Origin: Paenibacillus caui
GTDB taxonomy: Bacteria > Bacillota > Bacilli > Paenibacillales > Paenibacillaceae
DNA length: 64,000 nt
Assembly (NCBI RefSeq): GCF_019904135.1
Contig: NZ_JAIOGQ010000016.1
Span: 45,183 to 109,182 of the forward strand
Reading direction: 5' to 3'
Shown: piece by piece, positions 9,165 to 17,999 of the stretch
Layout: every line of letters begins with the position of its first letter
How positions within the stretch are numbered: position 1 is the stretch's first letter
Notes under the pieces: model-generated
The model's database searches: none
Told to the model about the DNA's origin: nothing
The model's input: the letters and a program-made list of their open reading frames with translations, nothing else
Position numbers and translations under genes: made by a program

Positions 9165-9739
9165 CTTTTGCGGTTCCGCGCGATCAGAATAACGGCTGCC
9201 ACGATTATGATGACGCCGATTGCGATGGCGGCGGTCATGTAAGGGCCGCCATCAGGCTCGGAAGCCGAATCCGCTTCGCCGTTATCGGCCGGTGCGGTGC
9301 CGTCCTCTCCGCTATTGTCCGCCGGCTGCGGCGAGGCTTCCGGCGAAATTTCAGGAGACGCGGCCGGCGGGGAAGGAGAAGCCTGCGCGGCCGCCTCGAC
9401 GGCGAAAGCGTATTCCCCTTTCACGGAATGGCCGTCCTCTCCGACGATCGTCCACTTCACTGTATACTTGCCGTTCGGCAGCGTCTCCTGCACAGGCCCG
9501 CTTAGCACGGCGCCATTGACAGAGGTATCTCCAATGTCGATTTCTTCGCCGGCTTCATTATAGAGCTTGAAGCTGCTGAGCTTCTCGATAGCGGTGTTGA
9601 AGGTCATCTCGATTTGCGCCGGCGACTCCGTAACCGTTCCGTCTTTGGCTGGGGCCGAGTCTTCCAGGTGGGAGTGCGCCGAGGCGAGGCCGGGTAGCGA
9701 CCATAGGAGTACGATAGCTATCATCCAAATTCGTTTCAA
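9161..9739 (-). CDS. copC: CopC-domain copper-binding protein, membrane anchored
   Basis: A 192-residue protein. The signal peptide ends in ASAHSHLE, placing a His at or near the mature N-terminus as in CopC Cu(II) sites; a second His lies in EDGHSVKG. The domain (~26-120) is followed by a Pro/Ser/Glu-rich spacer and a C-terminal helix ending RNRKR, so it is tethered outside the membrane. TTG at 9739 is preferred because GGGAGGTACAACAC precedes it. It works with CopD coded next. Confidence 0.88.
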   Translation of the reverse strand: MKRIWMIAIVLLWSLPGLASAHSHLEDSAPAKDGTVTESPAQIEMTFNTAIEKLSSFKLYNEAGEEIDIGDTSVNGAVLSGPVQETLPNGKYTVKWTIVGEDGHSVKGEYAFAVEAAAQASPSPPAASPEISPEASPQPADNSGEDGTAPADNGEADSASEPDGGPYMTAAIAIGVIIIVAAVILIARNRKR

Positions 9740-10219
9740 AGTGTTGTACCTCCCAGTTCTTCGTACCCTGCGGGCGACGTTTGTCATTGTCTGTAAAGCC
9801 AGCCTTATAGCAGATTGAAGGCCGAAAGAGATGATTTAGATGTTAGCCATTGTACCATGGAAGCGGGATGAGAAGCAGTCTCCTTTTGCAATTGTTCATC
9901 AGAAGAAATCAGAAGGGAAGAACAATCCATTTCTCGCTATGTACACCGTTCGGGCAGGAACGATTCGTTCCTTATTCTGAACCAAATAAATGTGCTCATG
10001 CACGGATCAACGCTTGGGGGCAGAGACGATCCGGAACAACGATCCGTGTCTGAACACCGATTACTGCTTTGTCGTAATCGGTGTTCAGACACGAACTATA
10101 GACGGATGCAGCATTTCCTGCACCATTTAAAAGACAGGGGGACGGCTGGCTTCATTATGGCCAGGGGAGAAACGAGGCTTTCTGCAATGGGTTGGCCATC
10201 CTCCCCGAATGCCGGCCGA
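9740..10219. other. 480-bp gene-free stretch with a perfect 20-bp hairpin
   Basis: No convincing gene is seen. The notable structure is cgtgtctgaacaccgattac (10045-10064) facing its exact reverse complement at 10074-10093 across a 9-base loop. No T run follows on the + strand, so it is not a normal terminator. The promoter of copCD should lie just upstream of 9740. Confidence 0.7.
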
Positions 10220-11182
10220 TCATTGAATGACTGCCTCCAGGCTGGAAGGCTGTTCCTCATACAGACCTGCACTTAAATACCGCTCCCCGGTATCCGGTCC
10301 CAGCGCTACAACGCGCTTGCCTTTGCCGAGCTTGCGGGCGACCCGGATCGCAGCCCATACGGCGGCACCTGTCGAGGGGCCAGCCAGAATGCCTTCTCGT
10401 CTAGCCAATTCCCTCGACGTTTGCCATGCGTCTTCGTCAGTAACATGGATGATGTCGTCCACAATTTCCAAATTAATCACGTCTGGAATTTCCGGCGGGC
10501 TAATGCCATATATTTTATGCTCGCCGGGCTCTTCGCCCTCCAGAACTTTGGAATGGGCCGATTCCACTAGATACACCTTGACATCAGGCAATATTTCCTT
10601 TAGCCGCTCTCCGACTCCTGTGATCGTCCCTCCGGTGCCGGAGGTCGCCACAAACGCATCCAGATTGCGGTCTGTTTGATCCAATATCTCCTCCGCGGTT
10701 GTGATCCGGTGTATGGCAGGATTGGCCGGATTTTGCAACTGTTTGGCGATAAAGCTGTTGGGCGTTTCTTTATGCAACAGCTCAATTCGTTCCTTAACCG
10801 CATCGATATCTTCATCCGCTTTGAAGGTGACGATGCTTGCCCCGAAAGCGCGCAGAAGCTCAAACCGCTCTCTGTTGTATTTTTCACTGATAAAGATGAT
10901 CGACTTGTAGCCAAGCACAGCCGCGATCGAAGCGAGTCCGATCCCCGTATTGCCGCTGGTTAACTCGATAATCGTGCCGCCAGGCCGCAATAGTCCCTCT
11001 TTTTCAGCTTGCCGGATGATGCCGAGTGCCGTACGATCCTTTACGCTGCCGTTCGGATTGAATGATTCCAGCTTCAAATAAAGCTCGGCTGCTTCTTCGT
11101 TCACCAGCTTGTTAATGCGAACGATAGGGGTTTGGCCGATCAAATCGAGGATATTATCTGCCAGCTTCTCTCTGTTGCCCAT
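10220..11182 (-). CDS. cysK: Cysteine synthase (O-acetylserine sulfhydrylase)
   Basis: A 320-residue PLP enzyme of the CysK/CysM family making cysteine from O-acetylserine and sulfide. The PLP lysine is in NPNGSVKDRTA, the substrate loop is TSGNTGIG, and the phosphate-binding loop is TSGTGGTITG. The length is normal. The ATG follows AGAAGGGAACGC. Nearby sulfur-type ABC genes may be functionally linked. Confidence 0.93.
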   Translation of the reverse strand: MGNREKLADNILDLIGQTPIVRINKLVNEEAAELYLKLESFNPNGSVKDRTALGIIRQAEKEGLLRPGGTIIELTSGNTGIGLASIAAVLGYKSIIFISEKYNRERFELLRAFGASIVTFKADEDIDAVKERIELLHKETPNSFIAKQLQNPANPAIHRITTAEEILDQTDRNLDAFVATSGTGGTITGVGERLKEILPDVKVYLVESAHSKVLEGEEPGEHKIYGISPPEIPDVINLEIVDDIIHVTDEDAWQTSRELARREGILAGPSTGAAVWAAIRVARKLGKGKRVVALGPDTGERYLSAGLYEEQPSSLEAVIQ

Positions 11183-11246
11183 TGCGTTCCCTTCTTTCTA
11201 GTAAACTTTAAAATAACGATCATGCGAAACACCGGCTTCACCCGTT

Positions 11247-11441
11247 CTATTGCTGCGCTCCGGGCGCTTTATTCGTCTGCTCGGGCACTTGAATGGGGCT
11301 GCCATCGTCCTCCGCTCCGGTATGGCACGACGGAAGCTTTATTGTGGTTTGATTCGCAGACGTGGATAATGGTTTCAGGCCAATAGTCGACGCCAATAAT
11401 AGAAGAACAGATAAAGCCGTCAGTTTGATATATCTCTTCAT
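11247..11441 (-). CDS. Small secreted protein
   Basis: A 64-residue protein with a clear signal peptide (MKRYIKLTALSVLLLLAST) and a short mature part with one Cys and one His (LPSCHTG). AAGGAGTGAAAGCGA precedes the ATG. It follows the ABC substrate-binding gene by 20 bp on the same strand, so it is probably in its transcript. Function unknown. Confidence 0.6.
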   Translation of the reverse strand: MKRYIKLTALSVLLLLASTIGLKPLSTSANQTTIKLPSCHTGAEDDGSPIQVPEQTNKAPGAQQ

Positions 11442-11460
11442 TCGCTTTCACTCCTTGCGC

Positions 11461-12525
11461 CTATCTGCCGTTGAAATCCGGAATGGCTTTGAAGATCAGA
11501 CGCTCCCCGAGAGCCTCGATATCCGTGGATTCGTCCAGTATTCCTTGCTCTTTCTGTTCATTAAGGAAAAATTTAGCATTTTCCACGGCGCCGTTGACAC
11601 TCGGTCTCCAGTAATAGTTTTTCAGCAGTTTCTCGTTGGTAGCCAGATCCGCTCCGACAAAATGATTGTCGACCTCAAGCTGAGCCGCCTCGGTTGGATG
11701 AGTCCCGACCCACTCGGCTGCTTTCAGGATCGCCCGCGTAAAGGCAGCTGCTTTCTCCGGATCCTTCTTCGCCAGATCGCCGCTGACGAAAGAGTAGCAG
11801 CAATAACCGGATTTGTATGGCTCGTCTTTGGCATTGCTGAGCAGCAGTGTATATTTGTTCTCATCTATCGCTTTTTGCGCGACGGGATCCCAGACGATAA
11901 AGGCGTCAATTTCTTTCTTTTCGGCGGCGGTAACGAGTTGATCGGATGGATACGCTCTCCACTGTACATCCTGCTTCGGATCGATGCCTTGGTTCTTCAG
12001 CTCGATCGAGAGCGTAATCATTGGACCGCCGCCAATGACGTCGACGCCTATCGTTTTGCCTTTCAAATCTTTCACCGACTTAATGTCCGAGTTGCTGGGG
12101 GCGACCGCCTGGATGCAACCGGCATGAAGACCACCGGTAAGCTTGACGTCAAGCCCCTGCTCGGCCGGCTTAAACCAGGAGAAGTTGCCCTGAGTCGCGT
12201 CTACCTTCCCGGTCGCAATTCCGTTCTTGAGCGTGTTGAAATCCATTTTTTGCATTTCGGGCTGCAAGCCCTCCGCTTCAAAAAATCCTTTCTTCCACGC
12301 TACGAAGGTGGGCGCTTCACAAGTCCCGCTGGAGTAAGCAATCGTAATTTTATTCCCGGTTTTAAACGAGACTGTTGTCCCTGTGGCAGCAGACGCCGTA
12401 ACGCCAGACTGCGGCCGATTAGCCGCTTCCTTCTGTATGTTCGAGCAAGCCGCCAATACTTGGAAAGCCATAATCATGGAACCTGCGCCTAAAATGGCTT
12501 TCCGGTTTACCCAACGTGATTTCAT
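11461..12525 (-). CDS. SsuA/NMT1-like ABC substrate-binding lipoprotein, cysteine-rich
   Basis: A 354-residue lipoprotein (lipobox VLAAC). The fold matches sulfonate/nitrate/taurine binding proteins: YSSGTCEAPTFVAWKKGFF, ATGKVDATQGNF, LKGKTIGVD. The mature part carries four cysteines at or near the expected ligand pocket (GTCEAP, HAGCIQ, GYCCYS), which typical sulfonate binders lack. It is divergent from the permease and ATPase genes at 12795-14590, its likely partners. The substrate is unclear: a sulfur compound is the family default, but the cysteines and the YtkA-like and CopC/CopD neighbours leave a metal or metal complex possible. Confidence 0.82.
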   Translation of the reverse strand: MKSRWVNRKAILGAGSMIMAFQVLAACSNIQKEAANRPQSGVTASAATGTTVSFKTGNKITIAYSSGTCEAPTFVAWKKGFFEAEGLQPEMQKMDFNTLKNGIATGKVDATQGNFSWFKPAEQGLDVKLTGGLHAGCIQAVAPSNSDIKSVKDLKGKTIGVDVIGGGPMITLSIELKNQGIDPKQDVQWRAYPSDQLVTAAEKKEIDAFIVWDPVAQKAIDENKYTLLLSNAKDEPYKSGYCCYSFVSGDLAKKDPEKAAAFTRAILKAAEWVGTHPTEAAQLEVDNHFVGADLATNEKLLKNYYWRPSVNGAVENAKFFLNEQKEQGILDESTDIEALGERLIFKAIPDFNGR

Positions 12526-12794
12526 GTTCTACTCCACATCCTTTCATGAATTTGTCCATTCGGACCGTCTCCCGAAATCCGGGCAACTAATCCGATAATT
12601 CCAATATGTATTTCCTGAATTTCTTGGAATTGATTATAGGATAGGCTCTCATAAACTTCCAGTCAATACAGGGATTATCTATAAGGATATTAATAATATT
12701 GATTAGACCGCCGGCTCATCCTATACTAATATCTTACTTAACCGATGGGAATTTAATGTATATTATTGAGTTTAAGAAGGAGGCACTGCTAATC

Positions 12795-13805
12795 ATGGAT
12801 AATGCCAAGAACATCGTATTGAATAAGCGTTTACGCGCAGGGATATTCAATGCGGAAGCAATCAGATTAAAAAAACTGCTGCCGACTCTCTCGGTGGCCT
12901 TGTCGCTTTTCCTGCACCTGTTTGTCCCCGATCAACAAAAGGTAGCTTCGAATCAGGTTTACAGCATTGTGCTGACCATTTTCCTTGTGTATTACTTCAT
13001 CCGCTTTGCCATCGGTTCCGTTCGCCCTGGCACCAGATGGGACAACAAATTGGGTGAGCAGGCTCCATTGATCAGCGCTGTCTTTTTGCTGTCGGCCTTA
13101 TGGGAATTGTGTACGCAAAAGCTCGCTCTCTTCCCGATGCCGTATTTTCCTTCACAGGTTAAAGTGCTCGATGGGCTGATTAACGATTTCTTCAATTTGT
13201 CTATCAGCGCCGTCTATTCCTTCCGATTGTTGGTTATCGGCTTTGCGCTCGGAACTGTTCTCGGCTTGATTACGGGGATTTTGATGGGATGGAATCAGCG
13301 GTTCCGCTATTGGGCAAATCCGGTCCTTCGCATACTAGGTCCTATTCCATCAACGGCTTGGATTCCAATCGTGCTTGTCATATTTCCAACGAGCTTCACG
13401 GCCAGCATCTTCTTGCTCGTGCTCGCTTCCTGGTTTCCGGTTACGGTCATGACATGGACCGGAATCGCGAACGTGAACAAATCCTATTTCGAGGTGGCCA
13501 AAACTCTCGGCGCCAATGAGAAATACTTGATTGCCAAAGTGGCCATTCCGGCGGCGTTCCCGAGCATCTTCACGGGCTTGTTCATGGGCACCGGGACCTC
13601 CTTCGTAACGCTAATTGTAGCTGAAATGCTGGGAGTCAAAGCCGGACTCGGCTTTTACATTACGTGGGCGCAAGGTTGGGGAGAATATTATAAGGTATAC
13701 GCGGCTCTCTTCATCATGGCGCTGCTGTTCTCAGGCATCATTACGCTGTTGTTTAAGGCTAGGGATAAAGTATTGGTATGGCAAAAGGGGTTGATCAAAT
13801 GGTAG
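12795..13805 (+). CDS. ABC transporter permease, SsuC-like
   Basis: A 336-residue BPD_transp_1 permease with about seven membrane helices. The EAA-type loop that contacts the ATPase reads VAKTLGANEKYLIAKVAIPAA. The N-terminal ~70 residues add an extra helix. AAGAAGGAGG precedes the ATG at 12795. The stop overlaps the ATPase gene by 7 bp, so they form one operon. Confidence 0.88.
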   Translation: MDNAKNIVLNKRLRAGIFNAEAIRLKKLLPTLSVALSLFLHLFVPDQQKVASNQVYSIVLTIFLVYYFIRFAIGSVRPGTRWDNKLGEQAPLISAVFLLSALWELCTQKLALFPMPYFPSQVKVLDGLINDFFNLSISAVYSFRLLVIGFALGTVLGLITGILMGWNQRFRYWANPVLRILGPIPSTAWIPIVLVIFPTSFTASIFLLVLASWFPVTVMTWTGIANVNKSYFEVAKTLGANEKYLIAKVAIPAAFPSIFTGLFMGTGTSFVTLIVAEMLGVKAGLGFYITWAQGWGEYYKVYAALFIMALLFSGIITLLFKARDKVLVWQKGLIKW

Positions 13806-14590
13806 GGGCCGCTTCATCCGGAAGAATAGATATCAAGCAAGTCGGACGAACTTTTCAAACCAGCGAAGGAGATAGCGTGGTCGCCCTGGATCATGTGAAC
13901 CTCCGGATCGAGCCGGGAGAATTCATCTCCTTGATCGGTCCGAGCGGCTGCGGCAAGTCCACGCTGCTTCGGCTGATCGCCGGTCTTGATCAGGCAACCG
14001 AGGGAACCATTGCCGTCGACGGCGAAACGATTACGGGCACCCATCACACGAGGGGACTGGTCTTTCAGGACCCTACTTTATTTCCATGGAAAAATTTATG
14101 GGACAACGTGGCGAGCGGACTCGATGCACGCGGCATCCTCAAGCACAAATCGGAGGAGGTTAGCGCCTTTATTGAACTCGTCGGCCTGAAAGGCTTTGAG
14201 AAAGCCTATCCCCATGCCCTCTCAGGGGGGATGGCCCAACGCGCAGCGCTTGCCCGAGCTTTGGTAAATCATCCGAAAGTTCTGCTTCTGGATGAGCCGT
14301 TAGGAGCCCTGGACGCTTTTACCCGGATGAATTTGCAGGATGAACTGCTAAGGATATGGCAAGATCGCGGCACGACGATCGTCTTTGTTACCCATGATAT
14401 TGATGAAGCCATCTATTTGAGCGACAGAGTTATCGTAATGACACCTCGACCTGCGCAAATCAAAGAAATATGGACGATCGATTTGCCGAGACCGCGAGCC
14501 CGAAACAGTCAGCCGTTTTTCCGTTACCGCTCGCAAATTATGGAATCCTTTCAATTGGTTCCGCAGGGGGGAAAGGAGCTTTCAAATTGA
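13799..14590 (+). CDS. ABC transporter ATPase, SsuB-like
   Basis: A 263-residue nitrate/sulfonate/taurine-type ATPase. Walker A GPSGCGKST, signature ALSGGMAQRAALARAL, Walker B VLLLDEPLGALD, H-loop VFVTHDIDEA. ATG at 13799 is preferred (AAAAGGGG at 9 bp); an in-frame ATG at 13778 is possible. It overlaps both neighbours in the operon. Confidence 0.92.
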   Translation: MVGAASSGRIDIKQVGRTFQTSEGDSVVALDHVNLRIEPGEFISLIGPSGCGKSTLLRLIAGLDQATEGTIAVDGETITGTHHTRGLVFQDPTLFPWKNLWDNVASGLDARGILKHKSEEVSAFIELVGLKGFEKAYPHALSGGMAQRAALARALVNHPKVLLLDEPLGALDAFTRMNLQDELLRIWQDRGTTIVFVTHDIDEAIYLSDRVIVMTPRPAQIKEIWTIDLPRPRARNSQPFFRYRSQIMESFQLVPQGGKELSN

Positions 14591-15030
14591 AACTTCCATC
14601 TTGGATACATGCGCTGCTGTTAGTGGTGGTTCTGCTCATGATCTCTGCCTGCAGCGCCGCGAATCCGTCTGAACAGCCTGGTGCCAAGACAGCTGCGGCG
14701 GATGCAGCGAAAGCGGAAGAAGGGGATCAGCTGCAAATCGTGGTTTCGACTAGTCCGGACAACGTGACTGTCAATAGTCCTGTGAATCTCACAGCCAAAG
14801 TGTCGAAAGAGAGTCAGCCGGTAACGGACGCCACCGTTCAATTTGAAATATGGAAAGCAGGTGGAAATCCGGACGAACACCTACAAGCCGCTGCCAGCTT
14901 TGACAAGAAGGACAGCTACGTCTTAAGGGGAACATTTGCGGAGAAGGGCTCTTATTATGTTATCGTGCATGTGACGCCCAAGAATGCCGCTCGAATGCAA
15001 ATGGCTTCCGGTCAATTCGAGGTGAAATAG
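14587..15030 (+). CDS. Lipoprotein with YtkA/FixH-like domain
   Basis: A 147-residue protein beginning with TTG that overlaps the ATPase stop (TTGA), after GGAAAGGAGC. The lipobox is MISAC. The mature part is a small beta-sandwich of the YtkA/FixH type (VNSPVNLTAKVSKE, FAEKGSYYVIVHV). Such proteins often sit near metal or cytochrome assembly genes. Translational coupling to an SsuB-like ATPase is unusual and bears on the transporter's substrate. Confidence 0.75.
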   Translation: MKLPSWIHALLLVVVLLMISACSAANPSEQPGAKTAAADAAKAEEGDQLQIVVSTSPDNVTVNSPVNLTAKVSKESQPVTDATVQFEIWKAGGNPDEHLQAAASFDKKDSYVLRGTFAEKGSYYVIVHVTPKNAARMQMASGQFEVK

Positions 15031-15068
15031 ATGCGTCTTCGTCCAGGCAAATTGCTGTAGCCTCTATG

Positions 15069-15605
15069 TCAGGCTGACTCGGATACGATCATTCTTCTTC
15101 TGCGCTTGGCGAGCCGTCTCTTCGCGTTCCGGTTATGGAAGTACTGGATTACATAATAGGAAATGACCGAAGACAAGATGCCGAATATGCTCATCCCGAT
15201 CAGGATGTGCAGCCCGCCGTGGAGAATAGCTTGTACAGCGGAGAAATCTCCCTGAAGAATATCCAGAATCCGGGCTTCCCTCACTTTGCTGGATCCGGAA
15301 GCGGCGGGATAAATCCATTCCCCCAGCATTTTGGCCAAGGGCATCAACAGGATCGGCAGGAAGGTAAGCTTCCCGACGACATTGCCGATGATAGCTGCCG
15401 GCATGGAGCCGCCGGAAAGCTTGACTACCGGATAGAAAATCAGGTAGACGAGGCAGGCGGTCGATATGACGATCATTTCAAGGCCGAAGCCAATGGAGAA
15501 TCCAAGCGAAATCTTCTTCACGCCCCCGGGGGTCCGGAAGAGACGCAGAAAATTCAGTTTGAACGCTCTGTATAATCGGTTTGGAAAACTTGTTTTTTTT
15601 CTCAC
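15069..15605 (-). CDS. DUF2062 membrane protein
   Basis: A 178-residue protein with three or four hydrophobic helices and a basic C-terminus (AKRRLAKRRRRM). The FRTPGGVKKISLGFSIGFG start is typical of DUF2062 proteins. GTG at 15605 follows AGGAGCCTTAAAC. No known reaction. Confidence 0.78.
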   Translation of the reverse strand: MRKKTSFPNRLYRAFKLNFLRLFRTPGGVKKISLGFSIGFGLEMIVISTACLVYLIFYPVVKLSGGSMPAAIIGNVVGKLTFLPILLMPLAKMLGEWIYPAASGSSKVREARILDILQGDFSAVQAILHGGLHILIGMSIFGILSSVISYYVIQYFHNRNAKRRLAKRRRRMIVSESA

Positions 15606-15693
15606 GTTTAAGGCTCCTGTCCAAAGAAACAACTTAGGCTTTCATCTTAAATATGATTATATCATAAGCCGGAGCCGGGAGGTTACCGGGTGC

Positions 15694-16446
15694 TTACTCC
15701 AGCTTGAATCCGCGGCTTCGCAAATACTCGCGCATATGGGGCCGGGCAGGCTGTGTTAATTTATCGGCCATTAACCGGGTCCAGGGAGTATCCTTCGTGC
15801 CGTTTGTCCGCTCGGACAAATATTGAACCATCGTTTCGTCATATGGCTCAAGCTCCCGGTCCGCTGTGGCCGCATCAAAACGGTTCATGTGCAGCACTGC
15901 CCGTACCGGCAGGCGCGGACGGCTCATCGGCGACTGGTCCGGATAGCCCAGGCACATGCCGAATACCGGATAGACCAGATCGGGAAGCTCCAGCAGCTGC
16001 GAAACCTCGGCGATCCGGTTGCGGATGCCGCCGATATATACGATGCCGAGCCCGAGCGATTCCGCGGCGATCGCTGCGGTTTGGGCAGCCAGCGCTGTAT
16101 CGACCGTTGCAATAATGAAGTTCTCTGCCGAGCCCTCGTAGGAAGCGAGCTCCGGCGTATAACGGGCTGCAGCGTCTTTCAACCGGTGCAAATCACCGCA
16201 CCAGACAAGGAAGACGGGGCACTCCCGTACATAAGCCTGTCCGCCGCACATCTCCGCTAGAGCTGCCTTCCGCTCCGGATCGGTAACGGCAATTACGCTG
16301 TAAGCCTGAACGTGGCTTGAGCTTGAAGCCATTTGACCGGCCGAGACAATCTGTTCCAGCGTGGCCGTGTCGACCGGCCGGTCACTGAATTTGCGAATAG
16401 AACGATGATTCATGATCACGTTTAACGTTTCATTGGGGAATGTCAT
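15694..16446 (-). CDS. NfsA/NfrA-type FMN nitroreductase
   Basis: A 250-residue flavoprotein reducing nitro compounds, quinones or FMN with NAD(P)H. The N-terminal MNHRSIRKFSDRPV binds FMN phosphate; SAGQMASSSSHVQAYS and GLGIVYIGGIRN are family hallmarks. ATG at 16446 follows AAGGAGTTGATACGAAAG. It is monocistronic. Confidence 0.9.
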   Translation of the reverse strand: MTFPNETLNVIMNHRSIRKFSDRPVDTATLEQIVSAGQMASSSSHVQAYSVIAVTDPERKAALAEMCGGQAYVRECPVFLVWCGDLHRLKDAAARYTPELASYEGSAENFIIATVDTALAAQTAAIAAESLGLGIVYIGGIRNRIAEVSQLLELPDLVYPVFGMCLGYPDQSPMSRPRLPVRAVLHMNRFDAATADRELEPYDETMVQYLSERTNGTKDTPWTRLMADKLTQPARPHMREYLRSRGFKLE

Positions 16447-16576
16447 CTTTCGTATCAACTCCTTCACTTGTTTATTAAACAATAAGAAACAAAGCGAAAG
16501 CAAACGCGGCTTATTTGAAGCGGGATCGTGTCCCGTCCCGTCAAGCATTGGGAAGGCTTGGTCGTTTTCGCCGAAT

Positions 16577-16605
16577 TTGCTTTTTTCTGGGAAAGGCGCT
16601 ATAAT
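16577..16605 (+). promoter_or_regulatory. Sigma-A promoter of the cold-shock gene leader
   Basis: TTGCTT (16577-16582), a 17-bp spacer, then TATAAT (16600-16605). Transcription would start near 16612, giving a leader of about 190 nt before the csp start. Confidence 0.65.
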
Positions 16606-16636
16606 GAGATTAATTCATTTCTGTTTTGAAGCGATA

Positions 16637-16700
16637 TTCACATATTGAAAAGAGTGTCACTTTGAAGATGGAGCTTTTTTCAATGTGTGAATTTTTTTTT
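16637..16700 (+). terminator. Intrinsic terminator inside the csp 5' leader
   Basis: TTCACATATTGAAAA (16637-16651) pairs with TTTTCAATGTGTGAA (16677-16691) over 15 bp with one G-U pair, followed by nine T. It lies between the promoter at 16577 and the csp gene, so it either attenuates csp or ends a small RNA of about 90 nt. Confidence 0.75.
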
Positions 16701-16803
16701 GCATCGTCAGATGAAATCTTAATCGCTCTCTTTGGGAGATGCTAAGGTTCACTGCGGGAAATTGAAAAGGAACATGTTAATTTACATTAGGAGGAACTTA
16801 CCC

Positions 16804-17004
16804 ATGGAAACTGGTACAGTGAAATGGTTTAACGCGGAAAAAGGCTTCGGTTTCATCGAAGTTGAAGGCGGAAGCGATGTATTCGTACATTTCAGCGCTA
16901 TCACCGGCGAAGGCTTCAAAACGTTGGACGAAGGTCAACGCGTTCAATTCAACATCGTACAAGGCAACCGCGGCCCGCAAGCGGACAACGTTGTAAAACT
17001 GTAA
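16804..17004 (+). CDS. Cold-shock protein (CspA family)
   Basis: A 66-residue OB-fold RNA chaperone. RNP1 is KGFGFIEV and RNP2 is [23 protein letters not shown] precedes the ATG. Its length and sequence are typical for Firmicute Csp proteins that melt RNA structure and can act as antiterminators. It sits downstream of a leader terminator and upstream of a YdjO-like gene. Confidence 0.95.
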   Translation: METGTVKWFNAEKGFGFIEVEGGSDVFVHFSAITGEGFKTLDEGQRVQFNIVQGNRGPQADNVVKL

Positions 17005-17019
17005 TGGTGTGCTTGGATT

Positions 17020-17056
17020 CTGCCCTTAACATGAAAGGTTAAGGGCAGTTTTCTTT
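17020..17056 (+). terminator. Terminator after the cold-shock gene
   Basis: CTGCCCTTAAC (17020-17030) pairs with GTTAAGGGCAG (17038-17048), followed by TTTTCTTTT. Confidence 0.9.
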
Positions 17057-17079
17057 TATTCTGAACTAGGAGGGATATC

Positions 17080-17316
17080 ATGAATTACCGTAAAAAAACG
17101 TTCGAGGAAATACCCGAGGAGCCTACGCCCATTTGGTCATGCACCAATGAAAGCTGCAATGGCTGGATGCGGGATAACTTTACGTTTGACTACACTCCCG
17201 TTTGTCCTTTATGCTCCGCATCAATGGAAAAGGGAACCAAGGTGCTTCCCCTTCTGGTCAATAACAACACCGAAATGAAGGCCCTCAAAAAGGGTGTTTC
17301 CATTCAGCAGTCTTAA
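17080..17316 (+). CDS. ydjO: YdjO-like cold-inducible zinc-ribbon protein
   Basis: A 78-residue protein with two Cys pairs (SCTNESCNGW and CPLCSASM) that form a small zinc ribbon, as in Bacillus YdjO. CTAGGAGGGATATC precedes the ATG. Placement next to csp fits the cold-shock link. Confidence 0.85.
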   Translation: MNYRKKTFEEIPEEPTPIWSCTNESCNGWMRDNFTFDYTPVCPLCSASMEKGTKVLPLLVNNNTEMKALKKGVSIQQS

Positions 17317-17336
17317 GTTTCTGCAGCTTTAACAAC

Positions 17337-17379
17337 AACCGCAGGGGTCACGTATGATGTGGCTCACTGCGGTTTTTTT
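17337..17379 (+). terminator. Terminator after ydjO
   Basis: AACCGCAG (17337-17344) pairs with CTGCGGTT (17367-17374), then a T run. Confidence 0.8.
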
Positions 17380-17403
17380 CATTTACACCCGTATTTATAA
17401 AAA

Positions 17404-17790
17404 TTATCTTTGAAACAGTTCAATCCATTCCTTCTCAGGTCCATAAATGAAGAAGTATTTATATCCGTTCGGCAGAGTCGTAATCTCCTGATCAACAAAT
17501 TCCACGTGATCTATAGATTTGAGACGGCTGAACTCCTGCTCAATGTCGTCCACAGTAATTGCGAAATGGTGGACTGTGGCTTCTGACGGAAGCTTGTCGC
17601 TATACCCCTGAATCAGCTCGATTTCGGTTTCGTCACTGCCGCCAAACCCGAGAAGAGCGAGCTCAAATACCCCGTTCGTATGCGTGAACCGTTCCTTCAA
17701 TTCCAAGCCAAGCACTTCCGTATAAAACGTTAGGGTTGCTTCAAGATCGCGTACGACAACGCCGACGTGGTCAACTTTTTTAAATCCCAT
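17404..17790 (-). CDS. VOC-family (glyoxalase-like) protein
   Basis: A 128-residue vicinal-oxygen-chelate protein with the paired beta-alpha-beta-beta-beta fold: VDHVGVVVRDLEATLTFYTEVLG, then HHFAITVDDIEQEF. Metal ligands are probably His (VDHVG), Glu (ETEIELI), His (VHHFAI) and Glu (KEWIELFQ). The set fits glyoxalase I or methylmalonyl-CoA epimerase relatives; substrate unknown. ATG 17790 follows AAGGAGCG at 12 bp. Confidence 0.85.
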   Translation of the reverse strand: MGFKKVDHVGVVVRDLEATLTFYTEVLGLELKERFTHTNGVFELALLGFGGSDETEIELIQGYSDKLPSEATVHHFAITVDDIEQEFSRLKSIDHVEFVDQEITTLPNGYKYFFIYGPEKEWIELFQR

Positions 17791-17999
17791 AACTAAACCG
17801 CGCTCCTTAAAATGAAATGTTGAATGAGTTGAAATGATCATAAAAACATATAAACTGATTTGTCAAGTAGGATTTATGAGTTTATCGATTTAAATTGTTA
17901 AAATTTTGTGTTGACAGACATATCCAAGGCTCCTAAAATGGTAATCAATTTCAAACTAACGTGCTTGGAATAATCGGTAATTATGAACGGGGGAGAAAC

